From positions 14,066,995 through 14,130,994 of the forward strand of contig NC_067132.1 of NCBI RefSeq assembly GCF_021347895.1: DNA of 64,000 nucleotides. The letters are read 5' to 3'. The stretch is from Acanthochromis polyacanthus. Its lineage: Eukaryota > Chordata > Actinopteri > Pomacentridae. This document shows, one piece after another, positions 31,349-50,100 of the stretch. The first letter of the stretch is position 1, and each line of letters begins with the position of its first letter. The notes under the pieces are model-generated. The model saw nothing but the letters and a program-made list of their open reading frames with translations. It was not told where the DNA came from and ran no database searches. A program made the position numbers and the translations under genes.

Positions 31349-34229
31349 ACATATGTAAAGGTGGCTTTGATGTTCTCGTCAATCTCCCAGCAAGAAGGTG
31401 AGATATTTCCCCTTTTTCCCCTGCTTGTCTCATTTAATTTTTTCTCACCTCTTGCTGTCCAGCCACGCCGGTAGTTTTTGTGTGGTGTCAGAAGTCATAG
31501 GTACAAAGAGCTTAAACTAATGCCGAGACACCATGAGAGAAAAAAAATCTTTTTTTGGCAATTTGGGTAAACTGTACCTCACAATGTCAAATCAGTAAAA
31601 AGCAGTGCAACACAACATACTGAAAAATTGACACATACCTCGCAATCACCATCACAACTGATCCCGCTCTGGTGTTGTTTTATTGGAAGAGACAGCAAGC
31701 TTGTTGGATTGTAGAGGCAGATACTTGTGAATGATGTTTTGTAGTCGGTGTGGTGTTTGCTGAAACGGCCCTGAAGCATCGCACACTCGCACAGGGAAAG
31801 ACAGAGTGGGCCAGGACACACGCACATGCACCGATAAACACACACACACATGAATATACACTCCTTTGGACTTGGTGAGACTTTTCGCTGGGAGTCATTA
31901 TTTGGATCAGACGGGGATGGAGTGTGTGTACAGTGTGTGCGTGAGTCAAGGGTGGAAGTGTGAAGGGCTGTCAGTGCGTCGAGATGGGGGAGGTTGTCCC
32001 TAATGAATCCCCCAGGTCTGAGGGTCTTTCATTGACGGCTGCTAATTTCACCTGACACTGCCGAGCCGCCGCTGAGCACGGCCTGGCAACCAATCGGCAC
32101 GCATCAGTCTCAATCAGAGGGAGATGCCCCCGCACACATGCATAAACACTTCACATACAGGGTCAGGGCTGGTAATCAGGGTTTCCACATCACTCATCCG
32201 CCAACGTGAGCACCTGATCCTGACCAGGAGGAAGGTTTTACAGAGTCTAACTCTACCTGACCTCCAGGTGCTAAATACTGTTCTGGCTCTGCCGTCACAT
32301 CTGTCACACCTGGGGAAGAGGGCTATCAGTTCCGTGGAAACACACTGATGCAACACTCAGGGCCTCTTCTCTGCTCTTGTACACGAAAGCAGAAACTCTT
32401 GATAATATCACGTTGGCTGATTGCCACGTTTGCACGCTTCATGACAACTCCTCTAAAACACTGTGCGTACCACCTGAGGAGTGCTACAGTGGATTCCTCT
32501 CAACCTGAAGTCAAGCAGCACCAAACAAACAGCACCCAGTAGACAGATGGTGTCACGCTGTTGAGCCGAAGCAGGGGGAGGCGCTGCCAAGTAACGGGGA
32601 TTGCCAGTTATGGTATAACAGCCTCTATAGAAAATGTGTGGATGTGTTTGTATGTTGAGAATTTAATAGCCTGTGTGTGTGTGTCTCCTTCATCCGGTTT
32701 CGGTGACTTGTCTGGAGAAAGTGTATGATATTATTTGCTGCATAACAGAGACACATGTTGGCAGTCTCTGCTGGTCATCTGTGCAACAATAACTCAACAA
32801 GCATCTCTTTAATTCAGAAATCTGACAAATGCACCACCGTTGTCTGCCTTCATCATCCTCCCACTGGTCCTTTTTATTTAGGCTTTTTTCAAGGTCGTTA
32901 CTCCCGGGCACAAAAAAATGTAGTATTTTTTTTTGTGTTGTTTTTTTTTTCTTTCTTTCCTGCCATCCAGTGTCGGGTTATGATGAACAAATTGTGAGGC
33001 AAGAGTTGTTTACAGGAGCAACGAAAACAAGAAACAATGTTGAAAAATGGGCACCGCAGTTAGCTTTTGCGAAACAATTAATGTTGCTTGTGGTGGGCAA
33101 AAAGCGCTCGCGGCCAAAACCCATCTCTCGTCCTCCTCAGCCGTGTGTATGCGGTTGACGTTGTGGGTTTCTCACTGTGTCAAGAAAGAACATATTCAAA
33201 TGTGTATGGCTATTAAATGTTAATTTGCACAACAGATGAATGTCAAGTACAGTACTTTATCAACAAAATGCCCCTTTGTTTCAGCATGCAAAGAGCCGGG
33301 CTTTCACCGAGTTGAATGAGCTCTTGATTTTGGCATTATCAAACCTCATAAAGCATTTCAAAAAAATCTCATTTTAAGCTTTCAAAAGTCTGAACATGTT
33401 TGCTATTTGTTCACCAAGCTTCACATTTTAATACAGTAGGTGTTTTGCTCAAGAGTAAACTTGACAGTAATGGTAAAGTTGCAAGGGAGAAGGCGAGTGC
33501 TACAACTTTTTAAATGATTTTACTCTTCCTTGTTTTTTTCTTTTTCTTTCTTGGCTTTATTTCAGCTTTTCAACACTGACTATCAAAGCACTTTGCCGTT
33601 CTGCTTGTATTGACTCAAGGTTTCTCCGTTTCTGCTGTTTGGAGAATTAATCTTGAGTGAACAGTCTGAATAGACCACAGACGTGAAGTGACTAATGTGT
33701 CTGCTCTCCATGTATCACTGTACAGAATGGGGTGTGTTGAGCCTTTATTGAAAAATGTCGTTGAGCACTGAAGACTTTCACTACAGCGAGCTTAGCTTGC
33801 TGATAGATGGAGATTATCAGAGTGGTCGTGAAGATTTGTACCTCTCAACGCCCGATTGAGAATTTTAAACCCAAACTCAAACAAAGTGTGGGATTCACTA
33901 ATGCCTCATGTGGCTTCAGCTAAGGAGTATGCTGAGTAACATTCTGCAAACAGTCTGTAAAGTTACAAAACTAAACCACAATAAATCCTTATTACAAGGA
34001 TTATATGGGTCAACATATAACTACAGGACTTTTTGTAACATAGCTGACAGGTATCACCGTTGACATTTTTGCTGTTTTCAGGCCTAAAATCAACATAACC
34101 AAACACCACATGGCATTTTTAGAGAAAAATTCTTCTAAATATTATATATACAATTGAGTAAAACTGAAATTGAAAGATATTATAGTAAATCTGTTGACAT
34201 GCAATAAATCCAGACTTGACTCACACACT
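31349..34229. other. Non-coding sequence, no gene recognised
   Basis: Contains a CpG-bearing block at 31990-32110 (gacactgccgagccgccgctgagcacggcctggcaaccaatcgg, with a CCAAT motif) that may be a regulatory element, and a T-rich stretch at 32925-32960. No exon could be supported on either strand. Confidence 0.4.
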
Positions 34230-34340
34230 CAGGGTTGCCAACTTATGACCAGACCTTAAAGTGAGATTTATTTTGTGCTGGACGGTTACAGGGGGTCTGG
34301 GGGTCCTCCCCCTGTAAATGTTGAAAATTATTGATCCTAT
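34230..34340 (+). mobile_element. Possible hAT-type end (left part only)
   Basis: CAGGGTTGCCAACTTATGACC at 34230 resembles hAT terminal repeats of the CAGNGTTGCCAACT type, like the proven element at 4181. Nearby an acaggggg...ccccctgt inverted repeat (34290-34316) is found. No matching right end was seen within 1 kb, so this is a fragment or an unrelated sequence. Confidence 0.35.
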
Positions 34341-34970
34341 TTCCTGCATTCTGGTGTATTTTAAGAGCATTTTGCCCTTTTAAAATCTTATTGTAGAGAT
34401 AACATTAAGCAATAATAAAAAAACAAACAAACATTGAGCTTAAAAAAATCTGAAAAAACAGAGCATGGGCAGGCAGTATTGAAAATGGTTCTTCATGTAG
34501 AATATGGATGAAAGTTCTGTGGTTGGATGAGCACAACAAATTTCAGAATTTTCCATAAATACCTGCATAATTGAAATAACTCCAGCAACCACTTTGTAAC
34601 ATTTGTCTTGGAGGATTTTAATGCACACACGCAACAGCTTCAAGTTGACCACATCAGCCAACTAAACAATAAAAAGTTCTTAAGCAAAAACAAAACATAA
34701 CTTCATAACTTCAGTTATCCATTCACTGAACAGAATTACAATCAGAAACTAAAGTCTTTATTAAATGTCAAAATAATCCATGTGACTCTAAAAACTCAAC
34801 AGCTTTACAAACTCTAAGATCAAACTCTACAAGGATCCAAAATAAGTTGGACTTCTACATGAGAGCTTTAATTATTCTTCATCTACTTCCTGAAACGTTT
34901 GGTCAATAAAAAAAGACAAAAACTAATATTTTCAGCTGAACGAAAGACAGACTTTGAGATTTTTTGCTCA

Positions 34971-35103
34971 CATGTGTTGTTGTAAATTTACTCTTTCAAA
35001 TAAATACCCTCCTAACCCTCTGGTCTGACAGCCGGGTTGTAATGTTTTTTGAGCAACACACCATACTATGATGTTTTTACAGTTAATGTTCTACTATGGC
35101 ACC
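34971..35103 (+). repeat. Repeat block copy 1: AATAAA-containing unit plus short satellite
   Basis: Shares with 36580-36690 the phrases TTGTTGTAAA-TTACTCTTT, AAATAAATAC, CTAACCCTCTGG and CAGACAGCCGGG-TGTAA (here ctgacagccgggttgtaa). It is followed by two units of a CATACTATGATGTTTTT-type satellite. It is one of two copies bracketing a 1.5-kb segment. Confidence 0.6.
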
Positions 35104-36305
35104 AGTTTGACATGTTCAGCCGCTCTTTGTGTGAAAACTCAGAGATTTCAGGTATCAAAAGGTGGTTTTCAACTTTCTTTGTTAACTTTCTGCTTCAACT
35201 TTAAACTAAATTTACTTCACTAACCCAGCTCTCTGGACTTCCAGTAAGCTGTGTTCCTATTGGCTGTCCAGGTGGCTGCTTGGTGTTATCAGGAACACCT
35301 GAGCAGCTCAGTGTCTTCCTGCTTTATGGCTGCAGTCAAACATTTCCTCTGCTTCTCTTCACTGAATTGGGTTTGGCTCTATTGCTTTAGTTTGTTCTTC
35401 AGGCGTTGGCTTGCAGCTTCCAGCAGTAAAATCAACTTTAATGTGTTTCTTGGTGAGTTTTAGGGCTTTGTACTGGATAGTCGTCTTGGTAAATGTGGTT
35501 CTTTAGCCACAGTTAGCACATGGTGCTAATGTGTGTAGTGATTAGTGGATTTGGTGCAGCTGAGTTGTGTCTTTATCTTGGCTGTAGTGAGTCTTCAGAG
35601 GTTTTTGGTCAGACACATTCTGTATTCTTGTTTGCGAACCAACGTTGGTTGTCCAGAAGGTAAGACTTCCTGTCCTGATTCTGTTTAAAAAGCTTCTCTG
35701 GTAGGCTGCAGGAGACTTTGGCATTTGGGTTGTGCTAGTTTGTTTTTGTATGGTTTCATTTGGGCGACTATCTTGAGGCCCCTCCATGTGGTTTAGTGAG
35801 GTTTTCTGTAACAGTTCTACAAAGCAACCCGCAGCAGAAGAGACTTTGAGAGTTTTTAGGAAGTTCTGGAGACCAGACTTTAGAGCAGCAGAAACATTTG
35901 TCAGCAGTTTGAGCAGGAGAAGGTGAGCTTCAGAGTAGAAATGAGGAGGAAACCTTCTTGACCCGTGTGGTGAGGTCCTGTACCAAGAGTTTGAGCAGGT
36001 TGTGAAGAGTCTGTAGTTCTTTGATCTGAAAGCACCAGAAGAGTCAACTTAAAGGAGAAAACAGGAGATATTGTGGTTCTTCTGTCGCTCTGCAGTTTCG
36101 TTTCCTTAGACTGAATATCAAGTTTGTATATTAAATGATTCACCACACCTCCCCCCCGCCCAACGAATTTTTTGAGTCTCCATGAGTTCTTCGAGTCTCG
36201 ACGATTTTTCTGGAGTTTCCACGAGGTCAGAGGCAGAAAAAGTTGTCATGAAGAAGTATTGAAGTCAGTGAGGATGAAGTGACTTGAAGGAAGATGACTA
36301 GAAGA
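35104..36305. other. Probable unclassified mobile-element interior without a long frame
   Basis: This 1.2-kb block is flanked by two copies of the AATAAA-containing repeat and differs in texture from its surroundings. It is rich in GTTTGAG/GAGTTTTT and GAGTCT-CGAG phrases such as tttgagtctccatgagttcttcgagtctcgacg at 36170-36202, and has a CCCCCCCGCCC run at 36151-36161. No frame encodes a known transposase or reverse transcriptase. It could be an untranslated region of a retroelement or a non-autonomous element. Confidence 0.3.
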
Positions 36306-36307
36306 GC

Positions 36308-36515
36308 AGGGGCCTCATTAATAAAGCTTGCGTACGCACCAAACAGGGCTAGAAATTGGCATACGCCACTTTCTACGCAAAGGTCGTGATTTATAAAAAC
36401 GAACTTGGCGTGAGAATGTGCGCCAACTTTGATGCTTGCTTACACACATTTTGGAGACAGAGGGAACGGCAGTGCCGGAGGGTGAAGTGGTGAATTGAAA
36501 CCAGATTGATCTCAA
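36308..36515 (+). mobile_element. PIF/Harbinger-type fragment (left end)
   Basis: The sequence ggggcctcattaataaagcttgcgtacgcacc matches the usual start of fish Harbinger elements (GGGGCCTCATTTATAAA with GCGTACGCA-type repeats just inside). It is followed by more CGTACG/ACGCAAA motifs and the phrase ttggagacagagggaacggcagtg. No matching right end (...TTTATAAATGAGGCCCC) was found, so the copy is truncated near 36515. Confidence 0.45.
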
Positions 36516-36579
36516 ACCTTTATTGTTTATTTATTTTTATTTTACTAACGCCCATTTGCTTTTAACCCGCTGACATGTT

Positions 36580-36700
36580 ATGTTGTTGTAAACTTACTCT
36601 TTTAAATAAATACTCGTCTAACCCTCTGGAAACCAGCGTTTGGACTGTTTTTGTGTTGCTCCTCACCTACTTCAGACAGCCGGGATGTAAAAACGTTTTG
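36580..36700 (+). repeat. Repeat block copy 2 (partner of 34971-35103)
   Basis: Shares TGTTGTTGTAAA-TTACTCTTT, AAATAAATACTC, CTAACCCTCTGG and a later CAGACAGCCGGG-TGTAA with copy 1, in the same orientation about 1.6 kb downstream. It has an extra about 45 bp (aaaccagcgtttggactg...cttcagacagccggg) that copy 1 lacks. Confidence 0.6.
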
Positions 36701-36717
36701 CGGACCAAAGACTAAAG

Positions 36718-37015
36718 CGACCGGCTATACTATGATGTTTTTTGAACGATCTGCTATACTATGGATGTTTTCTGGTCCGAACGCTAAACTATGATGTTTT
36801 TAGAGCGACATGCTATACTATAGGCTTTTTTAATTGCCATATTACTATGATGTTTTTTTTGTTTTTCAGCAACATATAAGAATTTGAACAGTCTTAAAAA
36901 TTACTATTACTTGTGCAATGAACTATTATTCTATGGCATTTTTTAGACGACATATTATACTCTGTTTTCTTGAATGACACACTATTTTTCAATATACTGC
37001 ACTATGACATTTTTT
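36718..37015 (+). repeat. Degenerate satellite of 33-40 bp units
   Basis: Repeated phrases of the form GCGACATGCTATACTATGATG then TTTTTTGA recur about eight times, decaying downstream (ctatactatgatgttttttgaacga, ctatactatggatgttttctggt, ctaaactatgatgtttttagagcga, ctatactataggctttttt, and more distant forms to 37015). The same unit follows repeat copy 1 at 35044-35103. Confidence 0.75.
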
Positions 37016-43074
<6,059 letters not shown>

Positions 43075-43666
43075 GCCCGTACCTTTAAGTTATTATGCTT
43101 CATAGCGTTGTGAGGCATTGTGGATGGTAGCTCTGAAAAACTAATGCATTATTTAAATCCAAATCACCCTCCCCTGTCCGGCCATGTTATAGATGACAAT
43201 AATGCTGCCACCCCACCCTTCTCCACAACCCCCACCTCTCTCTCTTACACACACACACCTCCATACACACTCTCACGCCACCTCTCTCACTCTAGTCATC
43301 TCTCTTTTCCCTCTGAATCAAAGGGATGCCAGGGACCAAGACAATGCCACGGGTGGAGTGATGGTCGGGGCGGATGAAGATGAAGGGATGGGGATGATGG
43401 ATGCGCGGCTGGACGGCTGGATGGATGGAATTCAGGTGTGTGGAGGGGCAGAGGAGGGACGCAAAGAGGGGTAGAAGAATGACGGACGGTGGGGGAGGGA
43501 GGGGTGAGGAGGGAGGGAGGGAGAGAAGGCCGCAGAGGAAAGATGAAAAGATGGCAGGCCTCAACACCAGGCCAGTCTGTATTGATTAGTGTGTGTAATA
43601 AAGAAAGCGAGACACCTGGCCCCAGAGAGGACATGGTTCACTTGGTGTCTGCTTTAACAAGGAGTG

Positions 43667-43704
43667 TAAGTGTGTGTGTGTTCGTGTGTGTGTGTGTTCA
43701 AGTG

Positions 43705-43754
<50 letters not shown>
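43667..43754 (+). repeat. (TG)n microsatellite, interrupted
   Basis: TG tracts broken by ttcg and ttcaagtgagt. Further TG/CA runs follow at 43862-43942 and 43993-44034. Confidence 0.95.
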
Positions 43755-43756
<2 letters not shown>

Positions 43757-44372
43757 AGATCTAAAGCCACTAAATATGCCGATGCGTGCATTTTACTCAC
43801 AGAAATGCCAAAGGGTGTCTACGGAAATGAATAAATGAACAAGTACAGTATGTGTGCGCACCTGTGTGTGTGTTTGTGTGTCTGTTGGTTCATGTCAGTC
43901 CATGTACAGTGCATGCAAGTGTGTGTGTGTGTGTGTGTGTGTTTGTGCATGCTGCAGGCTGCATCCCCTATGTGCCGTGTGTGAAAACACTTCACACACA
44001 CACAGACACACACACAGACACACACACACACAACAAGGGCCTGCTCATGGAAAAATCAATATGATGGTGATAGAAATATGCTTGAATGTTCTCTAGGTGA
44101 GAGATTGATCTGAGTTCCACAGAGGGTCTGTCCAAAACCAAATAATGGTTAGGGGCCAGCGACCTCCAGATCTCCACAGAAAAACAATAATTATAACCAC
44201 ACTGGTTATGCCTGGACTAAGCATAAAGGCCAGAGTCAATGAAGGCTAAGCGCTAACGTTGCAAAGGTGACGCTTCAACATAAATAAAAAAGGAGCTGTG
44301 GACAATATGCTCGCACTGTAATGGTCAAAAATGAGGTTTTAAATCATATTTTCACCTCAGCTTCAAATAATA

Positions 44373-44739
44373 CACTACTGTTCAAACGTTTGGGGTCACT
44401 CAAAAATGTCCTTATTTATGAGAGAAAAGCAGTTTTTTTCAATGAAGATAACATTAAGTTAATCAGAAATACAGTCTAGACATTATTAATGTGGTAAATG
44501 ACTATTCTAGCTGGAAACAGATGATTTTTAATAGAATATCTCCATAGGTGTACAGAGGAACATTTCATCAACCATCACTCCTGTGTTCTAATGCTACATT
44601 GTGTTAGCTAATGAAGTTGAAAGGCTAATTGATGATTAGAAAACCCTTGTGCAATCATGTTAGCACATGAATGAAAAGTGTGAGTTTTCATGGAAAACAT
44701 GAAACTGTCTGAGTGACACTAAACTTTTGAACTATAGTG
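44373..44739. mobile_element. Tc1/mariner-type MITE (about 367 bp)
   Basis: Left end CACTACTGTTCAAACGTTTGGGGTCACTCA and right end (other strand) CACTATAGTTCAAAAGTTTAGTGTCACTCA form about 30-bp inverted repeats with five or six mismatches. TA dinucleotides flank both sides (44371-44372, 44740-44741). The interior has no transposase. This end sequence belongs to a very abundant fish MITE family mobilised by Tc1-type enzymes. Confidence 0.85.
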
Positions 44740-44741
44740 TA

Positions 44742-46474
44742 AATAAATAATAATAATAAATAAATGTAAAAAAAAATCACTTATTTCCCCTTATAGCTAT
44801 AGTGGTGCAGTTTAGTTTTATTTTACTTGCAATAAATATGAGATACCTGAATCTAACTCCACCCCCAAGGCCCTGACAGTAAAATGCCATCATTCCAATT
44901 GTACATTAAGTTTATAATGGGTTTCTTTGGTACAATACTGTTGGTATTGCAGAAATTGTTCACAAAAACTTAAACAAAACCTAAGGACCAAAAAATATAT
45001 ATTTTTATTTAGCTTAGGTGAAGTGACCCTTTAATGTGGCAGTTACTAAAATCTAATTATTTTTCTCTTTATGTTGCCATGTTCCTGTCCTACCTGATAC
45101 CTGACGAAGTTTTTGTTTTAGAAAAATATATATTGGTTCCAATTTGAACAAAAACGGCCATCACCTAATATTGAAATTGTTCAATCCAAAAAAAAGAGAA
45201 AAAATATACAGATTCTGTTAGACTTTCCGTTTTACATTTTATTAATTAACAGATCATGTCTTAGGAAGTTAGGTCACTGCAATCTGCATCACAATAGCCT
45301 CACACTACACTTACATGATCGATGTTTGGTACAGCAGTAACTGTACCACTATTGGGCTCTCCAGTGCTCTGCAAATAGCAACAGCTACACATATTGTTGC
45401 TCTTCTGAGCATAAACCAATATGTTTGAAGCTTGATGTTCTCTTTAGCTCATTGACTACCAAAAACCGCCTCAGCATTATTTTGATGATCTCCGTGTCCA
45501 GGTTTTCACTTGCAGGTGCAGTAGCTATGACTTTTTATGCAAAAAGGTTCAAGACAAGCAGGACAGGCTGATGGTGAGAAACAGTCACGCCAAAGATTAT
45601 GTTGGAGGTGCTCTGTGTGGTGCAGAAATATTAGAGTCCAACCACATAGACAGGCATAGCCCAGTGAAAATAAAATCCCTCAACTATATTTTATCATTTT
45701 GTCCAATTATGTTACAGGAGGCAAAAGGTTTCAATATTAAAAAGATTTCTGGGCAAAGGCTCAGTCTTTAAAAGGCTTTCATGAAAAATAACAAGATATT
45801 AAAATGCCCAAGTCAAAATTTTTAAGTACTTTCTAATCTTGGAGGAAAATATGCGCACATATAAATTGGTCTTACTCTCCCAAGGCAGGATTGGCCAACA
45901 GAAACTCCTGATATTACCTACCCAGCCTATCATCAGCACAGCCACTTTTTGAGTGATGAGTCTCCTACAGGAACCAACAGCTGTATGTGCAAATCATGCA
46001 TATAAATCAATTACCAGGGCCCTATGTACTTTAAATGCACCCATTAATTAAGCAATGTCAGACACAATGAACCGTGAAGTTCATTACATTTTTAGCATTC
46101 AAACCCGGGATTATTTGAAGAGTGCATGAGAGAGAGGGAGATGGGTTTACCTAATGATTAGCCCCATAGCTCAATGTCGGGCAGACGCCAGCGGAAATTT
46201 CAGGAAAGCTGTTGCGAGAGGAGACAGAACAGCAGCGAGCTGTCTCAGCAATCTACAAAACATGGATGGGTTGATCAAAAGGAAAGCAAGGAACAACAAC
46301 TAGCCATTTTTAAACTTTCAACTCAAAACAGCTAAATGCTCCAACACAATGATACACACAAGGTCTATCTGGTGGACTGATACGAGTCCCATTTTTCATC
46401 TTGTTTGCATTTTCTCAGAACAGAGTTTCTGTATGCAAATTCTTGCACAAATGAAACATGTAGCATACAAGTAC
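44742..46474. other. AT-rich non-coding sequence, nothing recognised
   Basis: Short frames without domains or splice signals. Confidence 0.45.
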
Positions 46475-47155
46475 AGTCTACAGAGAGTGTTTAGATCCCT
46501 TTACTTTTTAGACATATTGCTGCATTGTAGCTGAAATTTTTTTCATCACATGCACTATGTTAGCTTTCCTTTATTTGGCTGCATTCAGACTCCCTTACAT
46601 TTTGCAAAGTCTCCTTGTCCCTGGTACTGAGAGAGACCCCATGTAATGATGCTGCCACCACCATGCTGCACTGTATTAACCAGAAAAAAGAGCAGTGCCT
46701 CGGGGTTAAGAGACATCTTACTTAAAATTCTGTCCAAAAGTTTCGGACTCAACAGAGAATTATTTTTCTCATGCTCTTGGAGTCTTTTAAGTAGAGTTTA
46801 GTAGGCACCAAGCAGGTTCTTCTATGCACCTTAAATTACAATGTCTTCAGTAAAGTCACTCTAGAATGCAGATAACATCAAACACCCTATTAGAGTGATC
46901 ATTGCATCCCTTGTCACTACCCTCTTTGCCCTGTATTTTTACTAATGTGAAGGAGGAATTTTAGTGTTAGGTATTTAACATTTTGGGGAAAAAATTCCTA
47001 AAACTTGTTTTTACTCTGTTATGATATGTTATTAAGTGTGAATTGATGTGAAAAATGTTTTTTAAAGAATTTATTTGTTAATGTAAGTTTCAGCACAAAA
47101 AAAATGGAAAAAAAATGATGGGGTCTGAATATTTTAAGAAGAAATTGTGCAAACT
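46475..47155 (-). mobile_element. Ancient Tc1-like relic, minus orientation, internally deleted
   Basis: DNA phrases typical of a minus-strand Tc1 transposase survive. One is atgatgctgccaccaccatgctgcactgta, which corresponds to cccaccaccacgtttcactgta in the copy at 7382-9014. Another is gagaattatttttctcatgctcttggagtctttt, which corresponds to gagaatcttatttctcatagtctgggagtccttc. The outer ends gagagtgtttagatccctt (46480) and gatggggtctgaatatttt (47117) match the GAGTATTCAGACCCC/GGGGTCTGAATACTTT terminal repeats. No frame remains. It is the oldest of the recognisable Tc1 copies here. Confidence 0.7.
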
Positions 47156-50100
47156 AAATATTCTGTGATTGTATGACATGTGTGATGATAGTTTATACTG
47201 AGACAAGAGCAAAAGCACACAATGAACAACATGAGCACATATTTATTTATTCAGTAAGTCTGTCTTAAAAGCTCAACACTTTCCAGATTTGTCGTAATCC
47301 CTTCAGTGAAATGATGAAGAGAAAAGTAAATCTATGAGGTTTTCTTTCAACAACCGCAATAAGCAGGTGCTGTGGATATGTGCGTGTCTGCATGTGCATG
47401 CTTGTGCGTCTGTGAACTATGTGTTGCCAGGCTGTAGTTTGGTTCAAGTTGCTGTGAGATGACAGGAGAGGTTGGGAGGAGCTCAGATAGAAGGAGCTGG
47501 GCCCAGCTGCCTGGCATTAAGCAATGACCTCTGCATAATGAAAGATGGCGACAACATTTCCCACTCATTACAAGGTTCCACACTGTGACAAGATTTGCAT
47601 ATTCATATATTTCTCCCTTCACCTCCCCTCCCTTTTTTTTCACCGCAAATTATTTTTCCTGTGAGCAGGACATCTGCCTCCCTGACACTGCTCTGGAAGA
47701 GGAAAAATAAATAAATATGTGTGTAGGGAGGCACATGATCTACCCAGATGCCACAGAAATATGGCACGATGTTGACATCGTCACACACCCCAGCCGTGTG
47801 TGTTTTCCACAGCTTAAGCACCAGGAAATCACGTTCGGGGTCAGTGGGCAAGAATACAGCTTGGGCATAAAAACCTGATAAAGGTCTGGAATGTATATCT
47901 GTTTTGCATATTAGTGTTCTAAAGTAGCGACATAAAATACCACCATAATGCTGGTTTTGCAGGTTCCATATTTTTAGGGCCAACTAAAATTTATCAGAAA
48001 GTATTAGACTACCATACTGCAGGTGTTCTTTAAAAAGTATCCTAAAAATAACAGATTGAAAAGCAAAACGAGACTTGGAACATTCATTTATTTGAAACCA
48101 ACGATCAATCAATTCTAAAAAGTTAACCCTCTTAATAATGTTTAAGGAATGTGTGACAAAGTATGCAAAGAAGTTGAAACATAAACGATTATTTTGGATG
48201 TAATATTTATGATTACACATTTTCAAAATTCTTGTTTCATTTAAAGGTGCTCCCAGTCCCCCCCAGATATCCTTCAGGTCTGTAGGTTTTCTCTGATCAA
48301 AAAATCAGAACAGAAAGTTCTCTTTTTACAAAGCGTAATTATATTTCAACATCAAACACGTGTATTAAATGAACCTGTGTAAATAGAAAACACAGGCACG
48401 TATGCAAAGACAGTAAATGCACAAAATTCTTCATCAAAAGAATTGCTTTAGTGATTGCCTTAAAAAACAATCAGAGAAGGTTTGGAAAGAAGAAGGGAAA
48501 ACGGCAGCAGAAGTGGGAATTTGAATCCCTTTTATTTAGTTGAGCAACTTTAATTCAAATGAATCAGGCTGAGCCGCACCCGCCAACCGTGCCCGAAGAG
48601 TTGCCGATCTCAACGTGCAGCATAACGATCACCGCAGCACTTCTGAATACAAACTGTTTTATGTGAATACCTCAAGCTGAGGGCTACATAAATATAGAAT
48701 TAGACAAAGTGTTATTTTTTTCTTTTTATGTTTTATTTTTCCCCTCTTTTCTCACTCTCCAGCAACATCCCCAGGTTGGGTTGGCTCTAAGCAGATGCAG
48801 GCACTTACTTCAAAAAGTTGCAGCTCCCTTATGATAGCACTGCAAAAAGGTTTTCTTTTAACTTAAATCAGCAAATGTGTGGAGCAGAGACCTAGCGGCG
48901 TGTTTCTCTCCCTCAGAAATAATTGCTCCCAGGGATCAATTTGAAATTTAAATTGTGGTGAAATGGGTGTTTGTCATTAACAATCAAATATTTGAACCAT
49001 TGTAATACCTTTGCCCCCTCTGCATCTGCACCCTTTGCCCCGAGTTGGAAAAAAATACGACACCAGGCGTTGTTTTGATGAATAGAAAAGGTGATGATTC
49101 TCTCAGAAAACACCACATGAGAGAGACAGCAGGAGGTGAAACAAGAGCAATTCATCAATTTTATAGATTTATATAAAAGAGTAACATATCAAAACAAAAG
49201 GAAGAACAGTGGAATACGTCTGTATGTTATTCAGCTGCTCTTCAGACCGACTTCGTGTTGCATATTAAATAAAAGCAGACAAAGTGAGCAAACACCAAAC
49301 TGAGGAGTTGAGTTAAATGATCCCAGCAGTAAGGTAGGACAAATGGAGAAAGAGAAGAGCTTCCTGTCATCTCTGAAAGACAGCGTCTCTGCTTAATGTT
49401 CATTAAGGGGCTGATTGAATTGGGGGTGTAGCACTGTCACTGTTAATGGAGTGATCTCTAATTGGAGCGCATTAGCTCTATAGGTTCTGGCTTGTGTCAA
49501 AGGCAGGCAGAAGGGCAGGATGCTCCACTAGTCTAACACATCCTGGCAACGTTAAAGGTGCACCAAAATAAACAAATGTTGAGCATGTGCATACATTTAA
49601 GGTCAACCATCGATTATTTCTCTCTAGAATTATGCCAGAATGTACTTTTCTTCATTTCCTATCACAGATGGACAATAAACCAAAAAAAATGTCATCCAGT
49701 AATTCTTCTCTTTTCCCATTTTCAGTCCTTTTATGAGGACTTTTAGGCTGGGACGGCCTATTGCTCCATCAGAGCTCTGTGGATCTTAAGGGTGTGTGTG
49801 AGAGTGAATGTGTTCTGTGTGTGTGTCCATATGCACTGTGCGCCGTGCCCCAGGGCCAAGACTGTGATGGTTTAAACATGGAGGTGAGGAGCAACTTCAA
49901 GGCCAAAGTAAGGTGTGTTCCTGATAATGACGAGCACAAATGACCACCATCGCCATTCAACACGACCCAGAACTTGATCTGTAATGGCTGCCCATAAAGG
50001 AGAATCATCATCAATGAAAATGACAGGTTATTAAGATCCGATTTTAGGAGGGCTATGGCTTTAGTATGATAGGTTAGCTATCTATAAAACCTTTAAAGCC

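Noticed and set aside
43292..43634. Pro/Ser/Leu-rich frames on the minus strand
   Set aside because: Produced by the purine-rich strand bias of a GGA-repeat block; low complexity only.
47744..47859. Minus-strand exon-like segment reading FLPTDPERDFLVLKLWKTHT... with an aag acceptor and a gtagat donor
   Set aside because: Weak acceptor without a good pyrimidine tract, mediocre donor, no recognisable domain, and no partner exon. The open frame extends past the supposed splice sites on both sides.
49853..49906. Plus-strand 54-nt exon-like segment (GQDCDGLNMEVRSNFKAK) between gtgccccag and gtaagg
   Set aside because: Splice signals look fair but the segment is too short to recognise, no neighbouring exon was found, and the only good exon nearby (56631-56831) is on the other strand.
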